Below are positions 10,401-17,356 of a stretch of DNA of 64,000 nt, piece after piece. The notes beneath the pieces are model-generated. The model made no database searches. It had not been told where the DNA came from and saw only the letters and a program-made list of their open reading frames with translations. The stretch covers positions 6,171,001-6,235,000 of the forward strand of contig CP001769.1 in NCBI GenBank assembly GCA_000024525.1. Reading direction: 5' to 3'. The position numbers and the translations under genes were made by a program. Numbering within the stretch: the first letter of the stretch is position 1; every line of letters begins with the position of its first letter. Source of the DNA: Spirosoma linguale DSM 74. Lineage in GTDB: Bacteria; Bacteroidota; Bacteroidia; Cytophagales; Spirosomataceae.

Positions 10401-10597
10401 GACCCTGTGGGGTCGGTTACTTTACCTGTCACCGTTCGCTCCTGTGCCCATGCTGCTGAATTACTCAACAGCAACAACACAACCAGCGTCGACAGGAAGC
10501 CTGAAAAAGCCTTCTGTTTAAGTGACTGGGGTTGGCAAGCTCCAACCTGACCTACGTTGTTACCGGATCGGCTAATTTTGTAGGATTTATTCATCAT
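7484..10597 (-). CDS. SusC/RagA-family TonB-dependent outer-membrane receptor
   Basis: This complete 1037-residue receptor starts at a double ATG (10597). It has an extended signal peptide ending near SAAWAQ (about residue 51), a carboxypeptidase-regulatory-like domain (VTGKVTDPTG to FIGYTTQEV), a VVVVGYGT TonB-box-like segment, a plug domain with VLKDASAAAIYGARGANG, and a long TonB-dependent beta-barrel ending in GLNVGF with the usual terminal Phe. It would sit in the outer membrane and act with the SusD lipoprotein encoded next (5806-7395), energised by TonB. The first 50 residues and the first domain closely match the partial SusC at the window start. The long basic n-region before the hydrophobic core is conserved in both, which argues that the double ATG is the true start. 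Confidence 0.96.
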   Translation of the reverse strand: MMNKSYKISRSGNNVGQVGACQPQSLKQKAFSGFLSTLVVLLLLSNSAAWAQERTVTGKVTDPTGSVLPGVSIQVKGTQRGTNTNGEGVYTLTNVPDNATLVLSFIGYTTQEVAVGNRTTVDVQLADDTKALQEVVVVGYGTQRAKDVTGSVATIGPKDFNKGVIASPEQLLQGRVAGVQITPASGEPGAANNIQIRGAVSLRGGNTPLYVIDGVPLDGGDFSSGTPDFGTGTTTARNPLSFLNPSDIENISVLKDASAAAIYGARGANGVVLITTRKGRAGAPQFNFSASGAVSSSLKRYDLLSPSDFLAGVKAAGGDPTLSTVNAGANTNWQNEILRTSVSQIYNASFGGGTNDTRYLFSLGYQDQQGLVKGTGQQRVTGRINASQDLFNKKLTLAVNATTSSVTDQYAMTGNQAGALGNLFGAMIGANPTYPVFRNTSDTSSYYQLAGGSYRNPRAMLDYYHDRGVTNRTLANVSATWNILTGLSLKANFGVDNSTSTRSTSIDSRLNGQFTVPLGSVTNQVYADATTGLGGAAYINSLNRLSKLVEYTANYNRDLGPGKLEAVAGFAYQTFGTRTSYVAASRFPFDESAISYTDNIGAANTLTGTAIGGGSSRAQNDLQSYFARANYNFKEKYLLTATVRVDGSSRFGVNNKYGTFPSVAGAWRISQESFIPKNIFDDLKIRANYGIVGNQDFTGGASKIIYTYNSSGSQIQQNNPNPDLKWEQNTTTGAGIDFSVLKGQLSGSIDYYHRAGSNTLLQVFYAQPAPVNYKWINLPGQIVSQGIELNLIYQVFQKQQFGWEAVFNLTTLDIKAQNIGTDQAVGAISGQGLSGAYAERITSGYAPFSFFIPKFTGFDANGYSTYADDGRSTYQGSPFAKLRLGLTNNFTFGAWTASLFVNGQFGGKIYNNTANALFAKGALKNARNVTYDVANSTENGLNPASVSTRFLEKSDYVRVTNLTISRRFELPQGGFAKSLSLSLTGQNLFIFTGYTGLNPDVNTVTYNGNGNGIPSLGIDYTPYPTPRTVTLGLNVGF

Positions 10598-10624
10598 AGG
10601 TTTTTTATAAAAATGAATTTTTTA

Positions 10625-10652
10625 TAGATCCCTGGCCGCTGTTTAGGGTCTA
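10625..10652 (-). promoter_or_regulatory. Hairpin in the second susC leader
   Basis: TAGATCCCT (10625-10633) pairs with AGGGTCTA (10645-10652) with one bulged base and an 11-base loop, about 28-55 bases upstream of the susC start. It is placed like the hairpin at 1226-1242, although the sequences differ. Confidence 0.4.
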
Positions 10653-10724
10653 TTTTTCCCTCAAGGTTGTACCCATTTGGAGCTGAATTGAACCGGTTGT
10701 TTTCACCTCCAACTGTATTAATCT

Positions 10725-10772
10725 GATGAGAAATTATAGTACTAAAATCAAACCAGTTGGCGAATTACATCA
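10725..10772 (-). promoter_or_regulatory. Conserved two-box element upstream of susC (copy 2)
   Basis: The minus strand reads TGATGTAATTCGCC, 20 bases, TATAATTTCTCATCA. Its proximal edge is 128 bases from the start codon, exactly as in copy 1. Upstream, both copies share a further conserved stretch (AAAATACAAAT and GGTTAAAATC on the plus strand, 10782-10810 here and 1382-1408 in copy 1). Confidence 0.6.
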
Positions 10773-11451
10773 GGCTAGAATAAAAATACAAATGACTTTA
10801 GGTTAAAATCAGGACAATTCAGGTCAAAATTGTATCATAAAATTTCTTAAAAAATAACATCAACAATTGTACTATTTATATATTAATCATCATCAAAAAT
10901 CAATAAAATACCTATAAGTCAGATTAGTATATATACAATTGTTATAATTTTTTCAATTTTAATGATATTTTCTTCATATGTAAGTAGTCTAGTTGTGACG
11001 GACTGTATTTATAACTAAGCCTACATATTTACTTACACGTTAACTAATGAAGGGCAATTGACATGGTTTCAAAAATTTTTATACTGTCTAAAGCCTATTA
11101 TTCTTAATTAAAAATTGCTGTAGCGAAGCCAATTCCAGAAACAGGAAATTTGTATAATCTCAATATACTTAAACAGGCGTTTTGTTTATCAAGTAGATAT
11201 ACTCAGGGAGACGTGCAGGGCTTTATTCTGAAAAATTTACTTCATTTTCTGATCGTATAGCCCTATTAAATTTACTTTCTGTAGGTCTTTCGAGTGAAAG
11301 GAAGAAACGAATAAGCCGCAATTGCTTGTTAAATGAAAAAGTGTTTATAAAAACATAAATAGCACTTAACCAGAGCGATAACACCTGCTCGTACGAATAG
11401 TGAAGTAAACAACACATGGGTGTTCGCCCAAGGTGTATCGGCTTCTTTCGC

Positions 11452-11459
11452 TATCTTTA
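11452..11459 (+). promoter_or_regulatory. Possible -7 element of the dehydrogenase gene
   Basis: TATCTTTA resembles the Bacteroidota -7 element TAnnTTTG with a final mismatch, and lies 28 bases before the ATG at 11488. No good -33 element is visible. If real, it excludes the upstream in-frame ATG at 11416. Confidence 0.35.
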
Positions 11460-11487
11460 CTGTCCGATTCTTGCCCGTTTGCCAATC

Positions 11488-14400
11488 ATGTCTATACGAG
11501 TTTCTCCTCCCTTTACTGACTTGAAAGTTCGCCTGGAAGGTGACCTTTTTACCGATACAACCTACCGAACGCTGTACGCAACAGACGCTTCGGCGTACCG
11601 GGAAATGCCAATGGCTGTGGCCGTTCCCAAAACAATCGAGGATCTAAAGACCCTGATTGCCTTTGCCAGGGAGCATAAAACATCCCTTATTCCCCGCACG
11701 GGCGGAACATCCCTGGCAGGCCAGGTGGTGGGCAGCGGCATTGTTGTCGATGTATCGAAGCATTTCACCAAAATTCTGGAGATCAACCCCGAAGAACGGT
11801 GGGTACGCGTTCAGCCGGGCGTTATTCGGGATGAGTTGAACCAATTTCTGAAACCATACGGACTTTATTTTGGCCCCGAAACCTCCACCGCCAACCGGGC
11901 TATGATTGGCGGCATGGTGGGCAACAACTCCTGTGGTTCAAATTCGGTGGTATACCGGGCCACCCGCGAACATACAATTTCAGTAAAAGCACTGCTGGCC
12001 GATGGCTCGGAAGCAGAGTTTGGTCCGGTAAACGGTTGGGATTTTACTAAACAAGTGGGCGAAGCAAGTCGAAAAAATGGCTCAGCTACCCTGGCCGATA
12101 CCATTCTGCTGAAAACAAACGCCATTCTGTCGGACCCGGCCAACCAGGAAGAAATCCGGCGAAATTTTCCGAAGAAAACCATCGAACGACGCAACACAGG
12201 CTATGCGCTGGACGCCCTGCTCGACATGCAGCCGTTTGAACCGGAAGGTGAGCCGTTTAACATGGCCAAGTTCATTGCCGGTTCGGAAGGTACACTTTGC
12301 TTCCTGACCGAGATCAAGCTGAATATTGTACCCTTACCACCCAAAGAAAATGGGCTGGTGTGTGTGCATTGCCATTCCATTGACGAGTCGCTGCGCGCTA
12401 CGCTGGTTGCCCTCAAATACAAACCCTATGCCGTTGAACTGATCGACGATATTATTCTGGAACGGGCCGACACCAACCCGGAACAGCGCAAAAACAGCTT
12501 CTTCGTTCAAAAAACACCAGACGACCGTTTCCCCATTATTCTCGTCGTCGACCTGTCGCGCGATACCCGCGCTGAAATCGAGCAACTCGCTGCCGAGATG
12601 ATCGCCGAAATGCAGGCCGCTGGGATGGGATACCATTATCCGCTGCTGTTCGGCGACGATTCCAAAAAAATCTGGACGCTCCGCAAGGCTGGGCTAGGCC
12701 TATTAGGCAACCTCCCCGGCGACGAAAAAGCGGTAGCGGTCATTGAAGATACCGCCGTAGACGTACACGACCTGCCCGACTATATTCGCGATTTCAACGA
12801 AATTCTGGCCAAGCACCACATGCACTCCGTCCATTACGCCCACGCGGGGTCGGGGGAACTGCACCTGCGGCCAATCATCAACCTTAAAACAGAAGAAGGT
12901 CACCGGCAGTACCGGATGATTGCCGAAGAAATTGCCACACTCGTTAAAAAATACGACGGCTCGCTCTCGGGCGAACATGGCGATGGACGATTACGGGGCG
13001 AGTTTATTCCGCAGATGGTAGGTCCGCACAACTATGAACTGATGCGGCAAATCAAGCATACATGGGACCCCGACGGCATTTTCAACCCCGGCAAAATTGT
13101 AGAAACGCCCCCTATGGATACGTTTCTGCGTTACGAAGCCGGGCAGCAGACCCCAGATTTCAAGACCTACTTCCGTTACAAGGACCAGAATGTTTTACAA
13201 CATGCCGAGCAATGCAACGGCTCGGGCGATTGTCGTAAAACAGAAGCGTCGGGCGGGACCATGTGCCCAAGCTACATGGCCACCCGCGACGAAAAAGATA
13301 CAACCCGCGCGCGGGCCAATATTCTACGCGAGATGCTGACGCGTTCGACCAAAGAGAACCGGTTCGATCACGAAGAGATCAAGGCGACCTACGACCTCTG
13401 CCTGTCGTGCAAAGGGTGTAAAAATGAATGTCCTTCCAACGTCGATGTAGCGAAGTTAAAAGCTGAGTTTCTACAGCACTATTACGACTCGCACGGTATT
13501 CCTGTACGTTCCAGATTGATTGCCAACTTCGCCCGGCTTTCCACTCTGGCATCCCTGGTTCCCTGGGCCTGGAATGGCGTTTTGGGCACTCCATCGCTCC
13601 GGCGTATTGCCAACCGACTCGTTGGCTTCCACCCGGAGCGCACCATGCCAAAAATGGGGAAGACGACGTTACGGAAGTGGTTTAGTAATAGGAGCGAGGA
13701 GCGAGGAGCGAGGAGTGAGGAGTTGCTGACCGCACCGGCGGACCGGCGTGTTGTGCCACCGGATGGCTCCTCGCTCCTCGCTGCTCACTCCCAACTCCTC
13801 CTCTTCTGCGATGAATTTACCAATTTCAACGATGTGGAGGTTGGGCAGAAGGCGGTTCAGTTATTTGAGCAGCTTGGCTATAAAGTAGTTATTCCGGAGC
13901 ATGGCGAAAGTGGCCGGGCTGCCTTGTCGAAGGGAATGCTGAACTACGCAAAGACGCTGGCCGAGAAGAACATAAGGCTATTGAAAGATAAGGTGTCGGC
14001 CGAAACACCACTAGTTGGGTTGGAGCCTTCGGCCATTCTGACTTTCCGCGATGAATATCCTGATCTGGTCGACGAGTCGCTGGTTGCCGATGCGAAGCGA
14101 ATTGCGGAAAATGCGCTGACCTTTGAAGAATTTATTGCGCGCGAAATGGAAGCAGGCCGCATCAAACCCGAGCAATTCACGACCGAAACAAGGCTCATCA
14201 AACTACACGGCCATTGTCAGCAAAAGGCAGTATCGTCGCTGGTGCCGGGCAAAAAAGCGTTGTCGTTGCCCAAGAACTATACGGTTCAATTGATTCCGTC
14301 GGGTTGTTGCGGCATGGCCGGTTCATTTGGGTACGAAGCCGAACATTATGAGGTGTCGATGAAAGTTGGCGAACTCGTTCTTTTCCCCACGGTTCGCCAG

Positions 14401-14517
14401 CAGCCCGATGGCGTGATTATTGCGGCCCCCGGCACATCCTGCCGCCATCAGATTAAGGATGGTACGAGTCGTACAGCTCAGCATCCCGCCGAAATATTAT
14501 TCGATGCGCTCGTATAA
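11488..14517 (+). CDS. FAD-binding and Fe-S oxidoreductase, D-lactate/glycolate dehydrogenase type
   Basis: From the ATG at 11488 (MSIRVSPP) it has 1009 residues; an in-frame ATG at 11416 would add 24 residues that look non-native. It fuses a GlcD-like FAD half to a GlpC/LldF-like iron-sulfur half. A PCMH-type FAD domain (IPRTGGTSLAGQVVG, GGMVGNNSCGS) is followed by an FAD-linked oxidase C-terminal domain (HYAHAGSGELHLRP, SGEHGDGRLRGEF). Cysteine clusters for two 4Fe-4S centres come next (CNGSGDCRK with MCPSY; CLSCKGCKNECP), then cysteine-rich CCG-type motifs (HGHCQQ, PSGCCGMAGSFGYE). Likely role: oxidation of D-lactate or a related 2-hydroxyacid with electrons passed towards the respiratory chain; the substrate is not proven. 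Residues about 732-773 are a repeat-derived insert between the two halves. Confidence 0.92.
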   Translation: MSIRVSPPFTDLKVRLEGDLFTDTTYRTLYATDASAYREMPMAVAVPKTIEDLKTLIAFAREHKTSLIPRTGGTSLAGQVVGSGIVVDVSKHFTKILEINPEERWVRVQPGVIRDELNQFLKPYGLYFGPETSTANRAMIGGMVGNNSCGSNSVVYRATREHTISVKALLADGSEAEFGPVNGWDFTKQVGEASRKNGSATLADTILLKTNAILSDPANQEEIRRNFPKKTIERRNTGYALDALLDMQPFEPEGEPFNMAKFIAGSEGTLCFLTEIKLNIVPLPPKENGLVCVHCHSIDESLRATLVALKYKPYAVELIDDIILERADTNPEQRKNSFFVQKTPDDRFPIILVVDLSRDTRAEIEQLAAEMIAEMQAAGMGYHYPLLFGDDSKKIWTLRKAGLGLLGNLPGDEKAVAVIEDTAVDVHDLPDYIRDFNEILAKHHMHSVHYAHAGSGELHLRPIINLKTEEGHRQYRMIAEEIATLVKKYDGSLSGEHGDGRLRGEFIPQMVGPHNYELMRQIKHTWDPDGIFNPGKIVETPPMDTFLRYEAGQQTPDFKTYFRYKDQNVLQHAEQCNGSGDCRKTEASGGTMCPSYMATRDEKDTTRARANILREMLTRSTKENRFDHEEIKATYDLCLSCKGCKNECPSNVDVAKLKAEFLQHYYDSHGIPVRSRLIANFARLSTLASLVPWAWNGVLGTPSLRRIANRLVGFHPERTMPKMGKTTLRKWFSNRSEERGARSEELLTAPADRRVVPPDGSSLLAAHSQLLLFCDEFTNFNDVEVGQKAVQLFEQLGYKVVIPEHGESGRAALSKGMLNYAKTLAEKNIRLLKDKVSAETPLVGLEPSAILTFRDEYPDLVDESLVADAKRIAENALTFEEFIAREMEAGRIKPEQFTTETRLIKLHGHCQQKAVSSLVPGKKALSLPKNYTVQLIPSGCCGMAGSFGYEAEHYEVSMKVGELVLFPTVRQQPDGVIIAAPGTSCRHQIKDGTSRTAQHPAEILFDALV
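13690..13806. repeat. Palindromic repeat of the GGAGCGAGGAG type inside a coding sequence (copy 2)
   Basis: The left arm repeats GGAGCGAGGAGCGAGGAG and ends GAGTGAGGAGTTG. The right arm is its imperfect inverse (CTCCTCGCTCCTCGC, then ACTCCCAACTCCTCC). The centre is GC-rich (CCGCACCGGCGGACCGGCG, CCGGATGGCT). It is read in frame as NRSEERGARSEELL and after. The matching peptide start NRSEE and the CCGGATGGCTCC module link it to the element at 4811-4875. Confidence 0.8.
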
Positions 14518-14570
14518 ATGGCGCTGAAAGATCTAGACTGAGATAGTAGCCTACCTGTCAACAGATAAAT

Positions 14571-14603
14571 ATGAAGCCTGATAACGTGGTTATCAGGCTT
14601 CAT
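14571..14603 (+). terminator. Perfect 15-bp hairpin after the dehydrogenase gene
   Basis: ATGAAGCCTGATAAC and GTTATCAGGCTTCAT are perfect complements around a 3-base loop, 53 bases past the stop codon at 14517. The following sequence is AT-rich but lacks a pure T-run. Termination or mRNA 3'-end protection is likely. Confidence 0.65.
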
Positions 14604-14695
14604 CCTATATATTTATAGCAAAAGCAGTTAAGCCAATAACATATATACGCAAGAGGAACGCTTTTTGTAAAAATAACCACACTACCCCCGTTAAT

Positions 14696-17257
14696 ATGAG
14701 ATACTTTGTACTGTTATTAATCTCAGTGGCCCTGTTTCCGGTAGAAATGCTTGCGCAGCGCCCTGACCATCCAACCCATCCCCTACCGCTTTGTGCCACA
14801 ACCGATCTGACAGAAGCAGAGCGTAACGAATTAAACCTCCAGGCCGCTCAGGCACTGGCCGCCAAACGAGCCTCGAATGCTGTATTCACGACTATCACCT
14901 ACGTACCCATCCGACCACACATACTTCGCAAGAGCGATGGCACGGGCGGCATGTCGCTGGCCAGCATAAACCAGGTCATTGCCATTACCAATAGTTACTA
15001 CCTAAAAAATGGGTTCGGTATCCAGTTTTACTTCTGCGGAACTTCGCCGGACTATATCAATAATGATACAGAATACAACAGCTTTAGTAACGAAACGGCG
15101 CTGACTCAGGGGCACGACGTGACTAATGCGATGAATCAGTATTATGTCAACTCGTTTGCCTCAGGAGCCGGGGGCTATGCGTATTATCCGGGGAATAGTC
15201 TGGTTACAACCCGCTCATTTATTCTGAATGAATCCTGGAATGAAGATGACATGGGAAACCGGCTGATTCCTCACGAGTTAGGGCACAACTTTAACCTTGT
15301 CCACACTTTTGGACAAGTGCCCGGAAATGGAACCTTAGGATCGGGAACTACGCTTGAATTAGTTACGCGCGGAACCGGAGCCAACTGTACGACCGAGGGT
15401 GACTATATCTGCGATACACCGGCCGACCCCTACAACAAAGCTGGTGCTAACCTGCTGTACGTTAACGGTTGCCCGCAATACGACCCAGCCAGTACCGCAC
15501 GCGATGCCAATGGTATAGCCTACACGCCATCTATTAGCAATATCATGTCGTACTATTTCCCATGTAGCCATGACTTCACCCCAGGCCAGTACGACCGGAT
15601 ACAGGCAGGTCTGGCCCTTCGTCAGACGCATACTGCCTATACCTTGGACTGTCCTCCTACGGCGGTTCCGACACCTACCAATCTGGTGTTATCTACCACA
15701 GGCAGTGCCGTTTTACTGACCTGGCAGGATAACGCCAGTAATGAAATGGGGTATTTCATTGAGCGCTCCCAGTCGCCTACATCGGACTTTTTGCCCATTG
15801 GGGGCGTAGGTCCCAACACGAGTACATTCACAGACTCAAAAACGACTCCTTCAACTGTCTATTACTACCGCATTCGGCCATCTAACGCCACAACATCGGG
15901 AGTTAGCCAAATCGTTAGTATACGATCCCCTTCCTGTCGGCCAGTATATGCTTACTCCTGTACCTATGGCGATGGTCTGGCAAGCTTCTCAATCAATAAT
16001 AACTTTTTGAGTCAAAACTCGGGTTGCTCAACTAATGGATACGGGCTGTTTAATGTGACATCGACAACGCTTGTTGCAGGCCAAACTTACCCTGTGTCGG
16101 GCACCCTGCTGACTGCTAACCTCACGCAGGGTGTAGCGATCTGGGCTGACTTAAACCGGAATGGTGCCTTCGAAACCAGCAAAGGCGAACTTTTGTATCA
16201 AACACCATCTCTTGTACTCGCGTCATTCTCAGGCAAACTTGCCTTACCAGCCAGCCTGACGGCAGGTACGCTTACCCTTCGGGTTACGGTAGTATATAAT
16301 GTATTACCAGGCGACCCGTGCGGTAACTATACTTACGGTGAGACGGAAGACTACGTAATCAGCACGACTCGTTCCACCGATCTAAGTTTATCTCTGCAAA
16401 CTAGTAACCGAACGCTATCGGTCAATCAACCCGTTAGTTACTCCCTTACGCTTCAGAACGCGGGACCCAGTGACGCCACGGGCATTAGCTGGCAAAACGC
16501 CCTGCCAGCCAATATGAGCTTTGTTAGTGGAGATGCCAGTATTGTCAGTTCAGGTACAGCTGTGGGCGTCAGCAATTTATCACTTGTAAGCGGCACGTCG
16601 GCATCATTCGTCTATCGCTTAAAGACGGGTCAGGAAGGCACATTTATCAATGCAGCTCAAATAACGGCGAGTAACGAACCAGACCCCGATAGCAAACCCG
16701 GTTCGGGTACGGGCGATGGACAGGACGATGCCGCCACAGTGGATATACGAACAAGAGTGGCTAGCACCGTATACACATCTCCCAATCCAAATCAAACGCC
16801 TTTACCACCGGTGTTATCAGGTCAGCCCACCCCCGATCCGGCGAAAGCGGATTTATCACTTGCTATGCGTGTCAATCAACGAACACCCGCGCTTGGCCAG
16901 AATGTAACATTTACCATTACAGTCAGCAATGCGGGTGGCCTGACAGCGACAAACATCGTTGTGCGCGACACCGTAAGGGGATTGACATTAGCGCCCTTAC
17001 CAGCGGGAATGGCCGTCGTAAGTACAACCGGCAGTTACACAATTATTCAGGGCACAATTGCCTCACTGGCAAAGGAAGCATCGGCGCAACTAACGTTTAC
17101 CGGAACACCTACTCTGGCCGGACACCTAACCAACGCAGCGCAAATATGGTCTGTCGACACCCCGGACCCCGATTCCAAACCAGGAGCGTCGACGCCAACC
17201 GCCAACAACCTGAACGGTGAAGATGATGTAGCCTGGGTCGATTTAAAAGTCCGCTGA
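14696..17257 (+). CDS. Secreted zinc metalloprotease (M43/pappalysin-like) with GEVED and DUF11 domains
   Basis: The 853-residue protein begins with a signal peptide (MRYFVLLLISVALF to MLAQ). The catalytic motif H193-E194-L-G-H197-N-F-N-L-V-H203 has the metzincin HExxHxxxxxH pattern, and NIMSYYF (Met284) is a plausible Met-turn. Family M43 normally has Gly at the eighth position of this motif; here it is Asn. After the protease come a fibronectin-III-like module (residues about 325-400), a GEVED-type domain (AIWADLNRNGAFE to YGETEDYVIS, about 410-560) and two DUF11-type repeats (about 565-680 and 720-850) that both end in DPDSKPG-containing segments. No T9SS tail is evident, so the export route past the outer membrane is unclear. 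It is convergent with the permease gene. The substrate is unknown. Confidence 0.85.
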   Translation: MRYFVLLLISVALFPVEMLAQRPDHPTHPLPLCATTDLTEAERNELNLQAAQALAAKRASNAVFTTITYVPIRPHILRKSDGTGGMSLASINQVIAITNSYYLKNGFGIQFYFCGTSPDYINNDTEYNSFSNETALTQGHDVTNAMNQYYVNSFASGAGGYAYYPGNSLVTTRSFILNESWNEDDMGNRLIPHELGHNFNLVHTFGQVPGNGTLGSGTTLELVTRGTGANCTTEGDYICDTPADPYNKAGANLLYVNGCPQYDPASTARDANGIAYTPSISNIMSYYFPCSHDFTPGQYDRIQAGLALRQTHTAYTLDCPPTAVPTPTNLVLSTTGSAVLLTWQDNASNEMGYFIERSQSPTSDFLPIGGVGPNTSTFTDSKTTPSTVYYYRIRPSNATTSGVSQIVSIRSPSCRPVYAYSCTYGDGLASFSINNNFLSQNSGCSTNGYGLFNVTSTTLVAGQTYPVSGTLLTANLTQGVAIWADLNRNGAFETSKGELLYQTPSLVLASFSGKLALPASLTAGTLTLRVTVVYNVLPGDPCGNYTYGETEDYVISTTRSTDLSLSLQTSNRTLSVNQPVSYSLTLQNAGPSDATGISWQNALPANMSFVSGDASIVSSGTAVGVSNLSLVSGTSASFVYRLKTGQEGTFINAAQITASNEPDPDSKPGSGTGDGQDDAATVDIRTRVASTVYTSPNPNQTPLPPVLSGQPTPDPAKADLSLAMRVNQRTPALGQNVTFTITVSNAGGLTATNIVVRDTVRGLTLAPLPAGMAVVSTTGSYTIIQGTIASLAKEASAQLTFTGTPTLAGHLTNAAQIWSVDTPDPDSKPGASTPTANNLNGEDDVAWVDLKVR

Positions 17258-17261
17258 TGAT

Positions 17262-17356
17262 TAGTTACTCGTTATTGGTTATTGGGTTATTTGTTACTAG
17301 CTTCCAAATAAGACGTTACTACTCAACAGTATTAACTCAATAACTAATAACCAACT
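17262..17356. repeat. Imperfect AT-rich inverted repeat between convergent genes
   Basis: The left arm (GTTATTGGTTATTGGGTTA) and the right arm (inverse of AACTCAATAACTAATAACC) match over about 30 bases with several mismatches, separated by about 25 bases. It fills the gap between the metalloprotease and permease stops. It probably acts as a two-way transcription end and is another repeat-like element. Confidence 0.6.

Larger units (their letters stand above)
10598..11487. other. AT-rich intergenic region between divergent genes
   Basis: This region separates the minus-strand susC from the plus-strand dehydrogenase. It holds the susC leader, the conserved two-box element (10725-10772) and a possible dehydrogenase promoter near 11452. 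The middle part (about 10,820-11,400) is AT-rich with no gene I can support on either strand. Confidence 0.6.

Noticed and set aside
11223..11417. 64-codon minus-strand frame upstream of the dehydrogenase
   Set aside because: Its start overlaps the upstream region of the dehydrogenase, its composition fits AT-rich chance sequence, and no promoter or homology pattern is visible.
11416..11487. N-terminal extension of the dehydrogenase from ATG 11416
   Set aside because: The 24 extra residues are not like the family, and the likely -7 element lies within this stretch, so ATG 11488 is preferred.
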